Shown piece after piece: positions 8,040 to 15,287 of a DNA stretch of 64,000 nt (positions within the stretch are counted from its first letter, which is position 1; each line of letters starts with the position of its first letter). This DNA is from UBA4416 sp035439445. Its GTDB lineage: Bacteria > Bacteroidota > Bacteroidia > B-17B0 > Aurantibacillaceae. A program made the translations under genes and the position numbers. A model generated the notes under the pieces. It did no database searches, was not told the DNA's origin, and was given only the letters and a program-made list of their open reading frames with translations. The stretch covers positions 1 through 64,000 of the forward strand of contig DAORKG010000008.1 in NCBI GenBank assembly GCA_035439445.1. Direction: 5' to 3'.

Positions 8040-9278
8040 ATGAAACGTCACATCTACTTTTTATTATTTGCATCGTTATTTTTAGCTAATACTTTTGCTC
8101 AAACATGCTCAAGTTCATTTATTTTCTCTTACACAGGAATAAACAATTCTGTTTGGTTTCAAGATCATTCAACAGCACCATCAAACTTCACAAGAGAATA
8201 TACTCACTGGAATTTCAAGGATGGAAGTACTATTGACACAGGCAAAGCATTAGTTCATACGTTCCCTCAAGCTATAAACTATAATGTAGTTAAAGAAACT
8301 AAATTCTCAGAAATTGGTAATCCTTCTAATTTTTGTATTGCTAAAGATTCATTAACTATTAATGCGGCATTATCAACATCAACTAATGTTTGTGTGCCGT
8401 GGGTTCATTTCAAGGTAAAATGGTTAACCGGTTTAACTTTTGGTGTTTCAAATTACATTTCTAATGGTTGTCCTTATAACTTCAGAGAAATCGTTGGAGA
8501 CACAGGATCTACATTTATGCCTGCTGGAAATTTGCCAATGCCCGGTATTTTTACAACACAACAATACTATTTTACTTATACGATTACTTTACCTCAATTT
8601 AGTAACACTATTACTCATCATATTAATTATCCTAACCCTAATAATTTTGATGGCTCTGAAGATTACCACTATATTGTTTCATTAAGTTCCTCACATCAAA
8701 CCCCTACAGATTGTCACGCTTCTTTTTTCATGCTACCTTCAGATTCAAGCATGCATAACTGGACCATTCAGGATTTTTCATCAGGGGCTGATAGCTTATC
8801 TTATTTTTGGGATTTTGGAGATGGTAATACTTCTACTTTGAGCGCTCCAAGCCACACCTATTCTGCCATCGGCATGTATAGTGTTTGTTTAACAGTTTCA
8901 AGCGGCACCTGCTCTGACACTTATTGTGAAACAGCCTATGTAGACACAACTATTAATGGGCAAGGCATACAATCCATAAACGTTCAAAAAATGATTTTCA
9001 CTAATATTTCAAATATTGCCAAAAATTTAAAAACTGTGAAAGTATTCCCTAATCCCGCAAAAAACAATTTAACTGTTACTTATCCTTTTAAAAGTGAAAA
9101 CAACACCATTATTATAAGCAATGTATTAGGAGAAATAGTTTATACCCAATTTGTTAATGGTTCATTAAATGATGAAATAAGTATTAATATTGATGGGCTT
9201 ACTAGTGGCTGCTATTTATTACAAATCAAATCAAGTAGCGGCGATGTATCAGCACAAAGTAAATTCATTAAAGAATAA
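8040..9278 (+). CDS. Secreted PKD-domain protein with T9SS sorting signal
   Basis: A 412-residue secreted protein. The signal peptide ends at about residue 20 (FLANTFAQ). Residues about 30-90 look like a degenerate PKD domain (THWNFKDGSTIDTGKALVHTF). A clear PKD domain lies near 245-300 (YFWDFGDGNTSTLSAPSHTY, then YSVCLTVSSGTCSDTY), an immunoglobulin-like fold found in surface adhesins and enzymes. The last 80 residues form a type A T9SS C-terminal sorting domain (VKVFPNPAKNNLTVTYPF to SKFIKE), which directs export through the outer membrane and usually attachment to the surface. No enzymatic domain is visible; the function is unknown. A terminator follows at 9283-9317. Confidence 0.85.
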   Translation: MKRHIYFLLFASLFLANTFAQTCSSSFIFSYTGINNSVWFQDHSTAPSNFTREYTHWNFKDGSTIDTGKALVHTFPQAINYNVVKETKFSEIGNPSNFCIAKDSLTINAALSTSTNVCVPWVHFKVKWLTGLTFGVSNYISNGCPYNFREIVGDTGSTFMPAGNLPMPGIFTTQQYYFTYTITLPQFSNTITHHINYPNPNNFDGSEDYHYIVSLSSSHQTPTDCHASFFMLPSDSSMHNWTIQDFSSGADSLSYFWDFGDGNTSTLSAPSHTYSAIGMYSVCLTVSSGTCSDTYCETAYVDTTINGQGIQSINVQKMIFTNISNIAKNLKTVKVFPNPAKNNLTVTYPFKSENNTIIISNVLGEIVYTQFVNGSLNDEISINIDGLTSGCYLLQIKSSSGDVSAQSKFIKE

Positions 9279-9282
9279 TAAA

Positions 9283-9317
9283 AACAAAAAAAGTAGCTAA
9301 TAGCTACTTTTTTTGTT
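9283..9317. terminator. Bidirectional terminator between convergent genes
   Basis: A 17-bp perfect inverted repeat (9283-9299 with 9301-9317) with A- and T-runs on both sides. It lies just after the PKD protein and overlaps the last codons of mtgA (minus strand), so both transcripts can end here. Confidence 0.85.
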
Positions 9318-10044
9318 TAGTTTTTGTAGGCTCATCATCATCTTTGTATTTATCATAATCCAAGGTGTTGCCCCAAAAATTCATTTGTTGTTTTATCCAC
9401 GCCTTTCTTTGTGAAATATAAGTGCTTGCAGGATTAGCTCTATAACGTATTGGATTAGGAAGAATAGCAGCAATTGCAGCAGCCTCGTCTTTTGTTAACT
9501 TTTTAGCCGATTTATGAAACCAGTGTTGAGATGCTGCCTCTGCACCATAAATTCCATTACCCATTTCAATACTATTTAAGTAAACTTCCATAATACGTTC
9601 TTTACTCCAAAACATCTCTATTAATAGCGTAAACCAAAGTTCCAATCCTTTTCTTATATAACTTCTTCCTTGCCATAAAAATACATTCTTAGCAGTTTGT
9701 TGAGTAATGGTACTTCCTCCTCTAATTCGCTTTCCTTTTTCATTTTCTATCATGGCTTTTTGTATTGCTCCCCAATCTACTCCAAAATGTTTTAAGTAGT
9801 TTTGATCTTCACTACACACCACTGCAAGCTGTAGTTTAGGAGATATCTCTTCTAAAGATACCCAATCATGCTCCATCACTAAACCTTTCCCATCTCCTAT
9901 CTGTTCAATATTTCTGATAACCATTAATGGTGTTAATGGAACTGGAACCCATCTAAAAATGATAACTGAAACAATAGACAAAATAAAAAAGCCAACACAA
10001 ACCTTCCATAATAGTGCCCAAATTCTTCCTAATATTTTTCTCAT
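9304..10044 (-). CDS. mtgA: Monofunctional peptidoglycan glycosyltransferase
   Basis: A family GT51 transglycosylase without a transpeptidase domain, which polymerises lipid II into glycan strands at the inner membrane. The 246 residues comprise an N-terminal membrane anchor (about 10-30) and the GT51 domain. Conserved motifs: VVCSEDQNYLKHFGVD (catalytic Glu79), RGGSTITQQTAKNVFL (109-123), KERIMEVYLNSIEMGNGIYG (148-167, second Glu), and AAIAAILPNP. The C-terminal lysine-rich tail overlaps the terminator hairpin. It is transcribed away from the thioredoxin-like gene at 10123. Confidence 0.95.
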   Translation of the reverse strand: MRKILGRIWALLWKVCVGFFILSIVSVIIFRWVPVPLTPLMVIRNIEQIGDGKGLVMEHDWVSLEEISPKLQLAVVCSEDQNYLKHFGVDWGAIQKAMIENEKGKRIRGGSTITQQTAKNVFLWQGRSYIRKGLELWFTLLIEMFWSKERIMEVYLNSIEMGNGIYGAEAASQHWFHKSAKKLTKDEAAAIAAILPNPIRYRANPASTYISQRKAWIKQQMNFWGNTLDYDKYKDDDEPTKTKQKK

Positions 10045-10074
10045 AAAACAGTAAAACTATTGTATTATTTACCT

Positions 10075-10082
10075 TAAGTTTG
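10075..10082 (+). promoter_or_regulatory. Putative -7 element
   Basis: TAAGTTTG matches TAnnTTTG and lies 40 bases upstream of the thioredoxin-like gene. No matching -33 box is visible. Confidence 0.35.
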
Positions 10083-10122
10083 CAGACTCACAAAAAATTA
10101 ACAACATCTCAATTTTAATAAC

Positions 10123-10620
10123 ATGTCAAAAAAAACAACATACATTATTCTGGTAATAGCAATACTAGGGGTTGTAGGTTTATATTTCTACAACAAATAT
10201 AATGTCGCACCTACCATTAATATTGCAAAATTAGATGTAGTTGATCAGGATACTAACAAATACGATATAGCATCATTAAAAGGCAAAAAAGTGATTGTAA
10301 GTTTTTACGCTTCCTGGTGTCCGGGATGTTTAGAAGAATTGAAAACACTTAATGCTATTAAAAACCAAAAATTAGCAGACACTGAAGTATTGGCTATTAC
10401 TGATGAAAGTATTGAAAAACTTGTTGCATTTAAAAATAAAACACAGTATCCATTTACATTTTTAACTATCACTGGACAGTTTCCTGAAATAGGAATAAAT
10501 TCGATTCCGGTTACATACTTATTAAATACAAAAGGAGAAATTGTATACAACAATGTTGGTTTTATTGACTGGAGTGATGATTCTACATTAGAACATTTGA
10601 CAAGTTTAATGAATGAGTAA
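10123..10620 (+). CDS. Membrane-anchored thioredoxin-like protein
   Basis: A 165-residue TlpA/redoxin-like thiol-disulfide protein. One N-terminal membrane segment (residues about 6-24) places the domain in the periplasm. The active site is FYASWCPGCLEE (Cys66, Cys69, a CPGC motif) and the cis-proline region is INSIPVTYLLNTKGEI. The role may be reduction of periplasmic disulfides or cytochrome c maturation; no cytochrome gene is nearby, so the partner is open. It is followed 59 bases later by the phosphohexomutase gene. Confidence 0.85.
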   Translation: MSKKTTYIILVIAILGVVGLYFYNKYNVAPTINIAKLDVVDQDTNKYDIASLKGKKVIVSFYASWCPGCLEELKTLNAIKNQKLADTEVLAITDESIEKLVAFKNKTQYPFTFLTITGQFPEIGINSIPVTYLLNTKGEIVYNNVGFIDWSDDSTLEHLTSLMNE

Positions 10621-10679
10621 TTTTCTTGCCCAACACCTTTTATTTCAATATATTTAAACCCTATTATATTAGAAGATTT

Positions 10680-12086
10680 ATGACAAAAATAAAATTTGGA
10701 ACCGACGGATGGAGAGCTATTATTGCTCAGGAATTTACCGTAGAAAACGTTGCTCGTGTTACAGAAGCTACTGCCACTTGGTTAAAGAAAAATTTTGATA
10801 ACCCTAGTGTAGTTTTGGGTCACGACTGCCGTTTTGCAGGAGAATTATTTGCAGAAACAACTGCTAAGGTTTTAGTAGCAAATGGCATTAAAGTTTTCAT
10901 GTCAAAAGGTTTTGTAAGCACTCCAATGGTTTCTTTAGGAACTGTTCGTCACAAAGCAAGTTTAGGAATTATTTTAACTGCCTCTCATAATCCACCATCA
11001 TACAATGGCTATAAATTAAAAGGATATTATGGTGGTCCACTTGGACCTGAAAAAGTTCAAGAGATTGAAGATATCATTCCTGAAAAAAGTGCTACAAATT
11101 TAAATGCTATTGATTTAAAAACAGCCGAACAAAAAGGTCTTTTAGAGATAACGGCTTTAGAAGACATGTATGTAAAACATGTAGAAGCTAATTTTGATTT
11201 AGCGGCTATCAAAAAATCAGGATTAAAATTTGCCTATGATAGTATGTATGGAGCCGGACAACGAGTAATGTTCCGATTATTTCCTGAAATTGTTCATTTG
11301 CATAACGAACACAATCCAAGTTTTTATGGACAAGCGCCTGAGCCAATTCATAAAAATTTAACGGAGTTTTCAAACCTAATTAAAAACAGAAAAGATATTG
11401 ATTGTGGTTTAGTAACGGACGGGGATGCAGATAGAATTGGCTTGTACGATAAAAACGGTGACTTTGTAGATTCGCATCATATTATTTTATTACTAATTCA
11501 TTACCTTAAAAAATACAAAGGAATGGATGGTAAAGTGGCAACAGCTTTTAGTTCTACTGTTAAAATCAAAAACATGTGTGAACACTACAATTTACCTTTA
11601 GATGTTGTAAAAATTGGATTCAAATACATTTGCAATATTATGATTACTGAAGATGTATTGGTTGGTGGTGAAGAAAGTGGAGGTATTGCCATTAAAGGAC
11701 ATATTCCTGAGCGCGACGGAATTTGGATGGGATTAACTCTTTGGGAATTTATGGCAAAATCAGGAAAAAGCCTAAACGATCTAATACAAGAAGTGTATGC
11801 TATTACCGGAACATTTTCGTTTGAGAGAAATGATTTAACGATTACGGAAGAACTAAAAAATCAAATTATTGCAAATTGTAAGAATGGTGTGTACAAAGAA
11901 TTTGGTAAATATAAAGTTCAGCGATTAGATGATTTGGATGGATTTAAATTTTTCTTTGATGATAATACATGGACAATGATTCGCGCATCAGGTACTGAAC
12001 CGGTATTAAGAACTTATGCAGAAGCTGCGACAAAAGATAAAGCATTTGACATTTTAGCAGATGTAAAAAAAGTATTACTTGGATAA
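10680..12086 (+). CDS. Phosphoglucomutase/phosphomannomutase family protein
   Basis: An alpha-D-phosphohexomutase that moves phosphate between C1 and C6 of a hexose phosphate. The frame is open from a TTG at 10626, but the ATG at 10680 (MTKIKFGTDGWRAIIAQEF) matches the family start and gives 468 residues. The four active-site loops are present: phosphoserine TASHNPPSYNGYK (Ser102), metal site DGDADRIG (247-254), sugar specificity GGEESGG and phosphate-binding RASGTEPVLRTYAEA near the C-terminus. Sequence alone does not tell glucose, mannose or glucosamine phosphate apart. A terminator follows at 12109-12143. Confidence 0.93.
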   Translation: MTKIKFGTDGWRAIIAQEFTVENVARVTEATATWLKKNFDNPSVVLGHDCRFAGELFAETTAKVLVANGIKVFMSKGFVSTPMVSLGTVRHKASLGIILTASHNPPSYNGYKLKGYYGGPLGPEKVQEIEDIIPEKSATNLNAIDLKTAEQKGLLEITALEDMYVKHVEANFDLAAIKKSGLKFAYDSMYGAGQRVMFRLFPEIVHLHNEHNPSFYGQAPEPIHKNLTEFSNLIKNRKDIDCGLVTDGDADRIGLYDKNGDFVDSHHIILLLIHYLKKYKGMDGKVATAFSSTVKIKNMCEHYNLPLDVVKIGFKYICNIMITEDVLVGGEESGGIAIKGHIPERDGIWMGLTLWEFMAKSGKSLNDLIQEVYAITGTFSFERNDLTITEELKNQIIANCKNGVYKEFGKYKVQRLDDLDGFKFFFDDNTWTMIRASGTEPVLRTYAEAATKDKAFDILADVKKVLLG

Positions 12087-12108
12087 TACTAAATTGCTAA
12101 ATCTTATC

Positions 12109-12143
12109 AAGCCCATAAATCTTAAGATTTATGGGCTTTTTTT
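12109..12143 (+). terminator. Rho-independent terminator
   Basis: A 15-bp perfect palindromic stem (12109-12123 with 12124-12138; the loop forms from the central AT bases) followed by a T-run to 12143. It ends the phosphohexomutase transcript. Confidence 0.9.
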
Positions 12144-12211
12144 CTACTCAAAAAAATAAAAAACAAGACTGTTAATTTATTATAAATACATTCTTTTCAG
12201 TAAAATTTCAT

Positions 12212-12219
12212 TAAGTTTG
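12212..12219 (+). promoter_or_regulatory. Putative -7 element for apt
   Basis: TAAGTTTG matches TAnnTTTG, 13 bases upstream of the apt ATG and directly after a terminator, so a promoter is expected here. The -33 box is not clear. Confidence 0.45.
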
Positions 12220-12232
12220 TAATCCTAACAAC

Positions 12233-12760
12233 ATGTCATTAGAAATTAACATAAAAGCTGCGATTAGAGACGTTCCTGATTTCCCTAAACCCGGAATTAT
12301 GTTTAAGGATATCACACCAATTTTTGAGAATCAAGCACTTTGTAACGATATTGTAGACGGTTTTATTGACCGCATTTCTGTTAAACCAGATGCAATTGTT
12401 GGGATTGAAAGCAGAGGTTTTTTATTTGGTATTTTATTGGCAAACAAAATGAACATTCCGTTTGTTTTAGTTAGAAAAGCAGGTAAATTACCCTATAAAA
12501 CAATAAGCTACGAATATGCTCTAGAATATGGAACAGCAAAAATCGAAATGCATACTGATAGCCTAAAAAAAGGATGGAATGTTATGATTCACGATGATTT
12601 GCTTGCAACAGGAGGAACTGCCGAAGCAGCAGCACATTTGGTAAAACAACAAGGAGCAAATGTAAGCGGTTTTAGTTTCGTAGTAGGATTAGAATTTTTA
12701 AACGGAAAACAAAAATTAAATATACACTCAAATAATATCACATGTCTAGCACAGTATTAG
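12233..12760 (+). CDS. apt: Adenine phosphoribosyltransferase
   Basis: A purine salvage enzyme: adenine plus PRPP gives AMP and pyrophosphate. It is 175 residues, the normal length. The N-terminal signature is AAIRDVPDFPKPGIMFKDIT, the base-binding flexible region GIESRGFLFG, and the PRPP loop VMIHDDLLATGGTAEAA (residues 117-133). It lies directly before the acyl-CoA dehydrogenase gene, with a gap of 14 bases if that gene starts at 12775. Confidence 0.97.
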   Translation: MSLEINIKAAIRDVPDFPKPGIMFKDITPIFENQALCNDIVDGFIDRISVKPDAIVGIESRGFLFGILLANKMNIPFVLVRKAGKLPYKTISYEYALEYGTAKIEMHTDSLKKGWNVMIHDDLLATGGTAEAAAHLVKQQGANVSGFSFVVGLEFLNGKQKLNIHSNNITCLAQY

Positions 12761-12774
12761 AAAACACAGTTGGA

Positions 12775-13917
12775 ATGAACTTCCAATTAAATGAAAATCA
12801 AATCGCCATAGCGGATATGATCCGTAAGTTTGGTAAAGAAAACATCTATCCTAAAATGATGGAATGGGACGAAGCTCAAATTTTCCCTGTAGATGTTTTT
12901 AAAAAATTAGGAGAACTAGGATTAATGGGGGTTTTGGTTCCTGAAGAATATGGTGGATCAGGATTAACTTACACAGAATATGTAACTGCTATTATCGAAT
13001 TAGGTAAAATTTGTGGTTCAATTGCTTTATCTATGGCTGCTCATAACTCTTTATGTACAGGTCATATTTTAGCTTTTGGTAACGAAGAACAAAAGAAAAA
13101 ATATTTACCAAAATTAGCTACTGCTGAGTGGATTGGTGCTTGGGGTTTAACTGAAACAGGAACAGGATCGGATGCCGGAGGAATGGCTACTACAGCTGTT
13201 AAGGATGGAGACTATTATGTATTGAATGGTTCAAAGAATTTTATTACACATGCAATTACCGGAAATGTGGCTGTTGTAATTGCTCGCACAGGAAATAAAG
13301 GAGATAGCCATGGTATGTCAGCTTTCATTATCGAAAAAGGAACTCCTGGATTTAAATCAGGTAAAAAAGAAAATAAATTAGGAATGCGTGCCAGCGAAAC
13401 TGCTGAATTGATTTTTGAAAACTGCAGAGTACACAAAGATCAACTATTAGGTAAAGAAGGAGATGGCTTTATTCAAGCTATGAAAGTATTGGATGGAGGT
13501 CGTATTTCTATTGCCGCTTTAAGTTGCGGTATTGCGCGTGGAGCCTATGAGTGTGCTTTAAAATATGCTAAAGAGCGTGAACAATTTGGAAAACCAATTG
13601 CAGCATTCCAAGCAATTAGCTTCAAATTAGCTGATATGGCAACTGAATGTGAAGCTGCTGAATTATTAACATTTAAAGCTGCTGACTTAAAAAATCGTCA
13701 CCAAAAAATGACTAAAGAAGGAGCATTTGCCAAATATTATGCATCTGAAGTTTGCGTTAAAAACAGTACTGAAGCAGTACAAATTTTTGGAGGTTATGGT
13801 TTCACAAAAGATTTCCCTGCTGAGAAATTTTACCGTGATAGTAAATTATGTACTATCGGTGAGGGAACAAGTGAAATTCAAAAATTAGTAATCAGTAGAG
13901 AATTATTAAAAGAATAA
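12775..13917 (+). CDS. Acyl-CoA dehydrogenase (short-chain type)
   Basis: An FAD-dependent dehydrogenase for the first oxidation step of acyl-CoA degradation. The frame can start at 12742, overlapping apt, but the second ATG at 12775 (MNFQLNENQIAIADMIRKFG) matches the usual family start and length (380 residues). FAD/substrate motifs: WGLTETGTGSDAGGMATTA, the middle-domain beta barrel, ALKYAKEREQFGKPIAAFQA, QIFGGYGFTKDFPAEKFYRD, and the C-terminal IGEGTSEIQKLVISREL, which holds the catalytic Glu of butyryl-CoA-type enzymes. The exact chain length preference cannot be read. No electron-transfer flavoprotein gene is in the window. Confidence 0.93.
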   Translation: MNFQLNENQIAIADMIRKFGKENIYPKMMEWDEAQIFPVDVFKKLGELGLMGVLVPEEYGGSGLTYTEYVTAIIELGKICGSIALSMAAHNSLCTGHILAFGNEEQKKKYLPKLATAEWIGAWGLTETGTGSDAGGMATTAVKDGDYYVLNGSKNFITHAITGNVAVVIARTGNKGDSHGMSAFIIEKGTPGFKSGKKENKLGMRASETAELIFENCRVHKDQLLGKEGDGFIQAMKVLDGGRISIAALSCGIARGAYECALKYAKEREQFGKPIAAFQAISFKLADMATECEAAELLTFKAADLKNRHQKMTKEGAFAKYYASEVCVKNSTEAVQIFGGYGFTKDFPAEKFYRDSKLCTIGEGTSEIQKLVISRELLKE

Positions 13918-13922
13918 AAATT

Positions 13923-13950
13923 AAAAGGCTTCGATAAAAGAAGCCTTTTT
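13923..13950 (+). terminator. Rho-independent terminator
   Basis: A 10-bp stem (13923-13932 with 13940-13949), a 7-base loop and a trailing T-run, 5 bases after the acyl-CoA dehydrogenase stop. The next gene starts with GTG at 13970, only 20 bases on. Confidence 0.85.
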
Positions 13951-13969
13951 AATTTAATCAACGACATAC

Positions 13970-15232
13970 GTGAAAGAAAAAAATAAAAAGCTTTATAAAT
14001 TTACTCATTTTTGGAAATTACTTGGCCCTGGCCTTGTTACCGGAGCAAGTGATGACGACCCTTCTGGAATAGCAACTTATTCTCAAGCTGGGGCTGCCTA
14101 CGGGCTTTCTACTCTTTGGACTGCAATTCTAGCCTTTCCACTTATGGCTGCAATCCAAAAGATGTGCGCACGTATTGGACTTGTTACATCTCAAGGATTA
14201 ACCGGGACATTAAAGAAACACTATCCAAAACCTATTTTATATATCATGCTGTTATTCAGCTTTCCCGCTATCGTCATGAATATAGGTGCTGACATAGCAG
14301 GAATGGGAGCTGTAGGCAACCTTCTATTTCCGTCGATTGATGCCTCTTTTTTCAGTGTTTTCTTTACCATATTACTCTTAGGTTTGATTATTTATCTTCC
14401 CTATCGAAAAATAGCAGCAGTATTGAAATATTTATGCATTGTAATGTTGGTTTACTTTATTGTTCCATTTTTATACAAACAAGATTTTAAAGCCATTCTC
14501 TCAGCAACTTTTATTCCTACTATAAAATTCGATGAAAATTTCATAGCTATTTTAGTTGGCATACTAGGAACTACCATTTCTCCATATTTGTTTTTTTGGC
14601 AAGCATCTGTAGAAGTTGAGGAAATGAAAAACAAAAAGAAACATCTAGTCGTTAACAAAAAAATTATATCTGACATGAAACAAGATGTTGATTTTGGGAT
14701 GACTTTTTCAGGTTTTGTAATGTATTTTATTATCTTAACAACAGGCACAGTTCTTTTCAATTCAAATATCCATCAAATTGACACTGTAGAACAGGCTGCG
14801 ATGGCATTAAAACCTTTAGCTGGAAATTTAGCCTACTTATTATTTGCTGTTGGTGTTATTGGTACCGGTTTAATAGCTATTCCTGTTCTGAGTGGCTCTT
14901 TATCTTATATATTTACAGAAACTTTTGGATGGGAACAGGGTTTAGATAAAAAATTTCATGAAGCAAAAGGTTTTTATGTAATTATAGCTATCTCACTTTT
15001 ATTAGGCCTTTCACTTAATTATGTAGGCATCTCTCCCATTAAAGCTTTAATTTATACGGCTATACTTTACGGGATAACAGCACCAGTACTAATTGCAATA
15101 ATACTTCACATATCAAATAACAAAACCATAATGGGAGAATTTGTAAATGACAAGTTAACCAATATTTTAGGCTTTGCTGCCTTAATAATTATGACATTAG
15201 CTGCCGGTCTCTTAATATATTTCCTTTTTTAA
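13970..15232 (+). CDS. Nramp-related metal ion transporter with altered metal-site motifs
   Basis: A 420-residue integral membrane protein of the Nramp superfamily (LeuT-like fold) with about 11 membrane segments, starting with GTG. TM1 carries GPGLVTGASDDDPSGIATYS; canonical Nramps have DPGN where this has DPSG (30-33). In TM6 canonical Nramps have a metal-binding Met followed by Pro-His (MPH); here the region reads GTTISPYLFFWQ (200-210), so the Met and His are replaced. Nramp-related proteins with a changed TM6 have been linked to magnesium or other hard ions. I therefore leave the substrate open and do not call it mntH. It stands alone between two terminators. Confidence 0.82.
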   Translation: MKEKNKKLYKFTHFWKLLGPGLVTGASDDDPSGIATYSQAGAAYGLSTLWTAILAFPLMAAIQKMCARIGLVTSQGLTGTLKKHYPKPILYIMLLFSFPAIVMNIGADIAGMGAVGNLLFPSIDASFFSVFFTILLLGLIIYLPYRKIAAVLKYLCIVMLVYFIVPFLYKQDFKAILSATFIPTIKFDENFIAILVGILGTTISPYLFFWQASVEVEEMKNKKKHLVVNKKIISDMKQDVDFGMTFSGFVMYFIILTTGTVLFNSNIHQIDTVEQAAMALKPLAGNLAYLLFAVGVIGTGLIAIPVLSGSLSYIFTETFGWEQGLDKKFHEAKGFYVIIAISLLLGLSLNYVGISPIKALIYTAILYGITAPVLIAIILHISNNKTIMGEFVNDKLTNILGFAALIIMTLAAGLLIYFLF

Positions 15233-15241
15233 AGGTATTGG

Positions 15242-15278
15242 AATAAAAAACCTCTAGAAAATCTAGAGGTTTTTTATT
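15242..15278. terminator. Bidirectional terminator
   Basis: A 17-bp perfect stem (15242-15258 with 15262-15278) with loop AAA and A/T-runs on both sides. It serves the Nramp-like gene (plus) and the nuclease operon (minus), which converge here. Confidence 0.92.
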
Positions 15279-15287
15279 AGGTATTTA

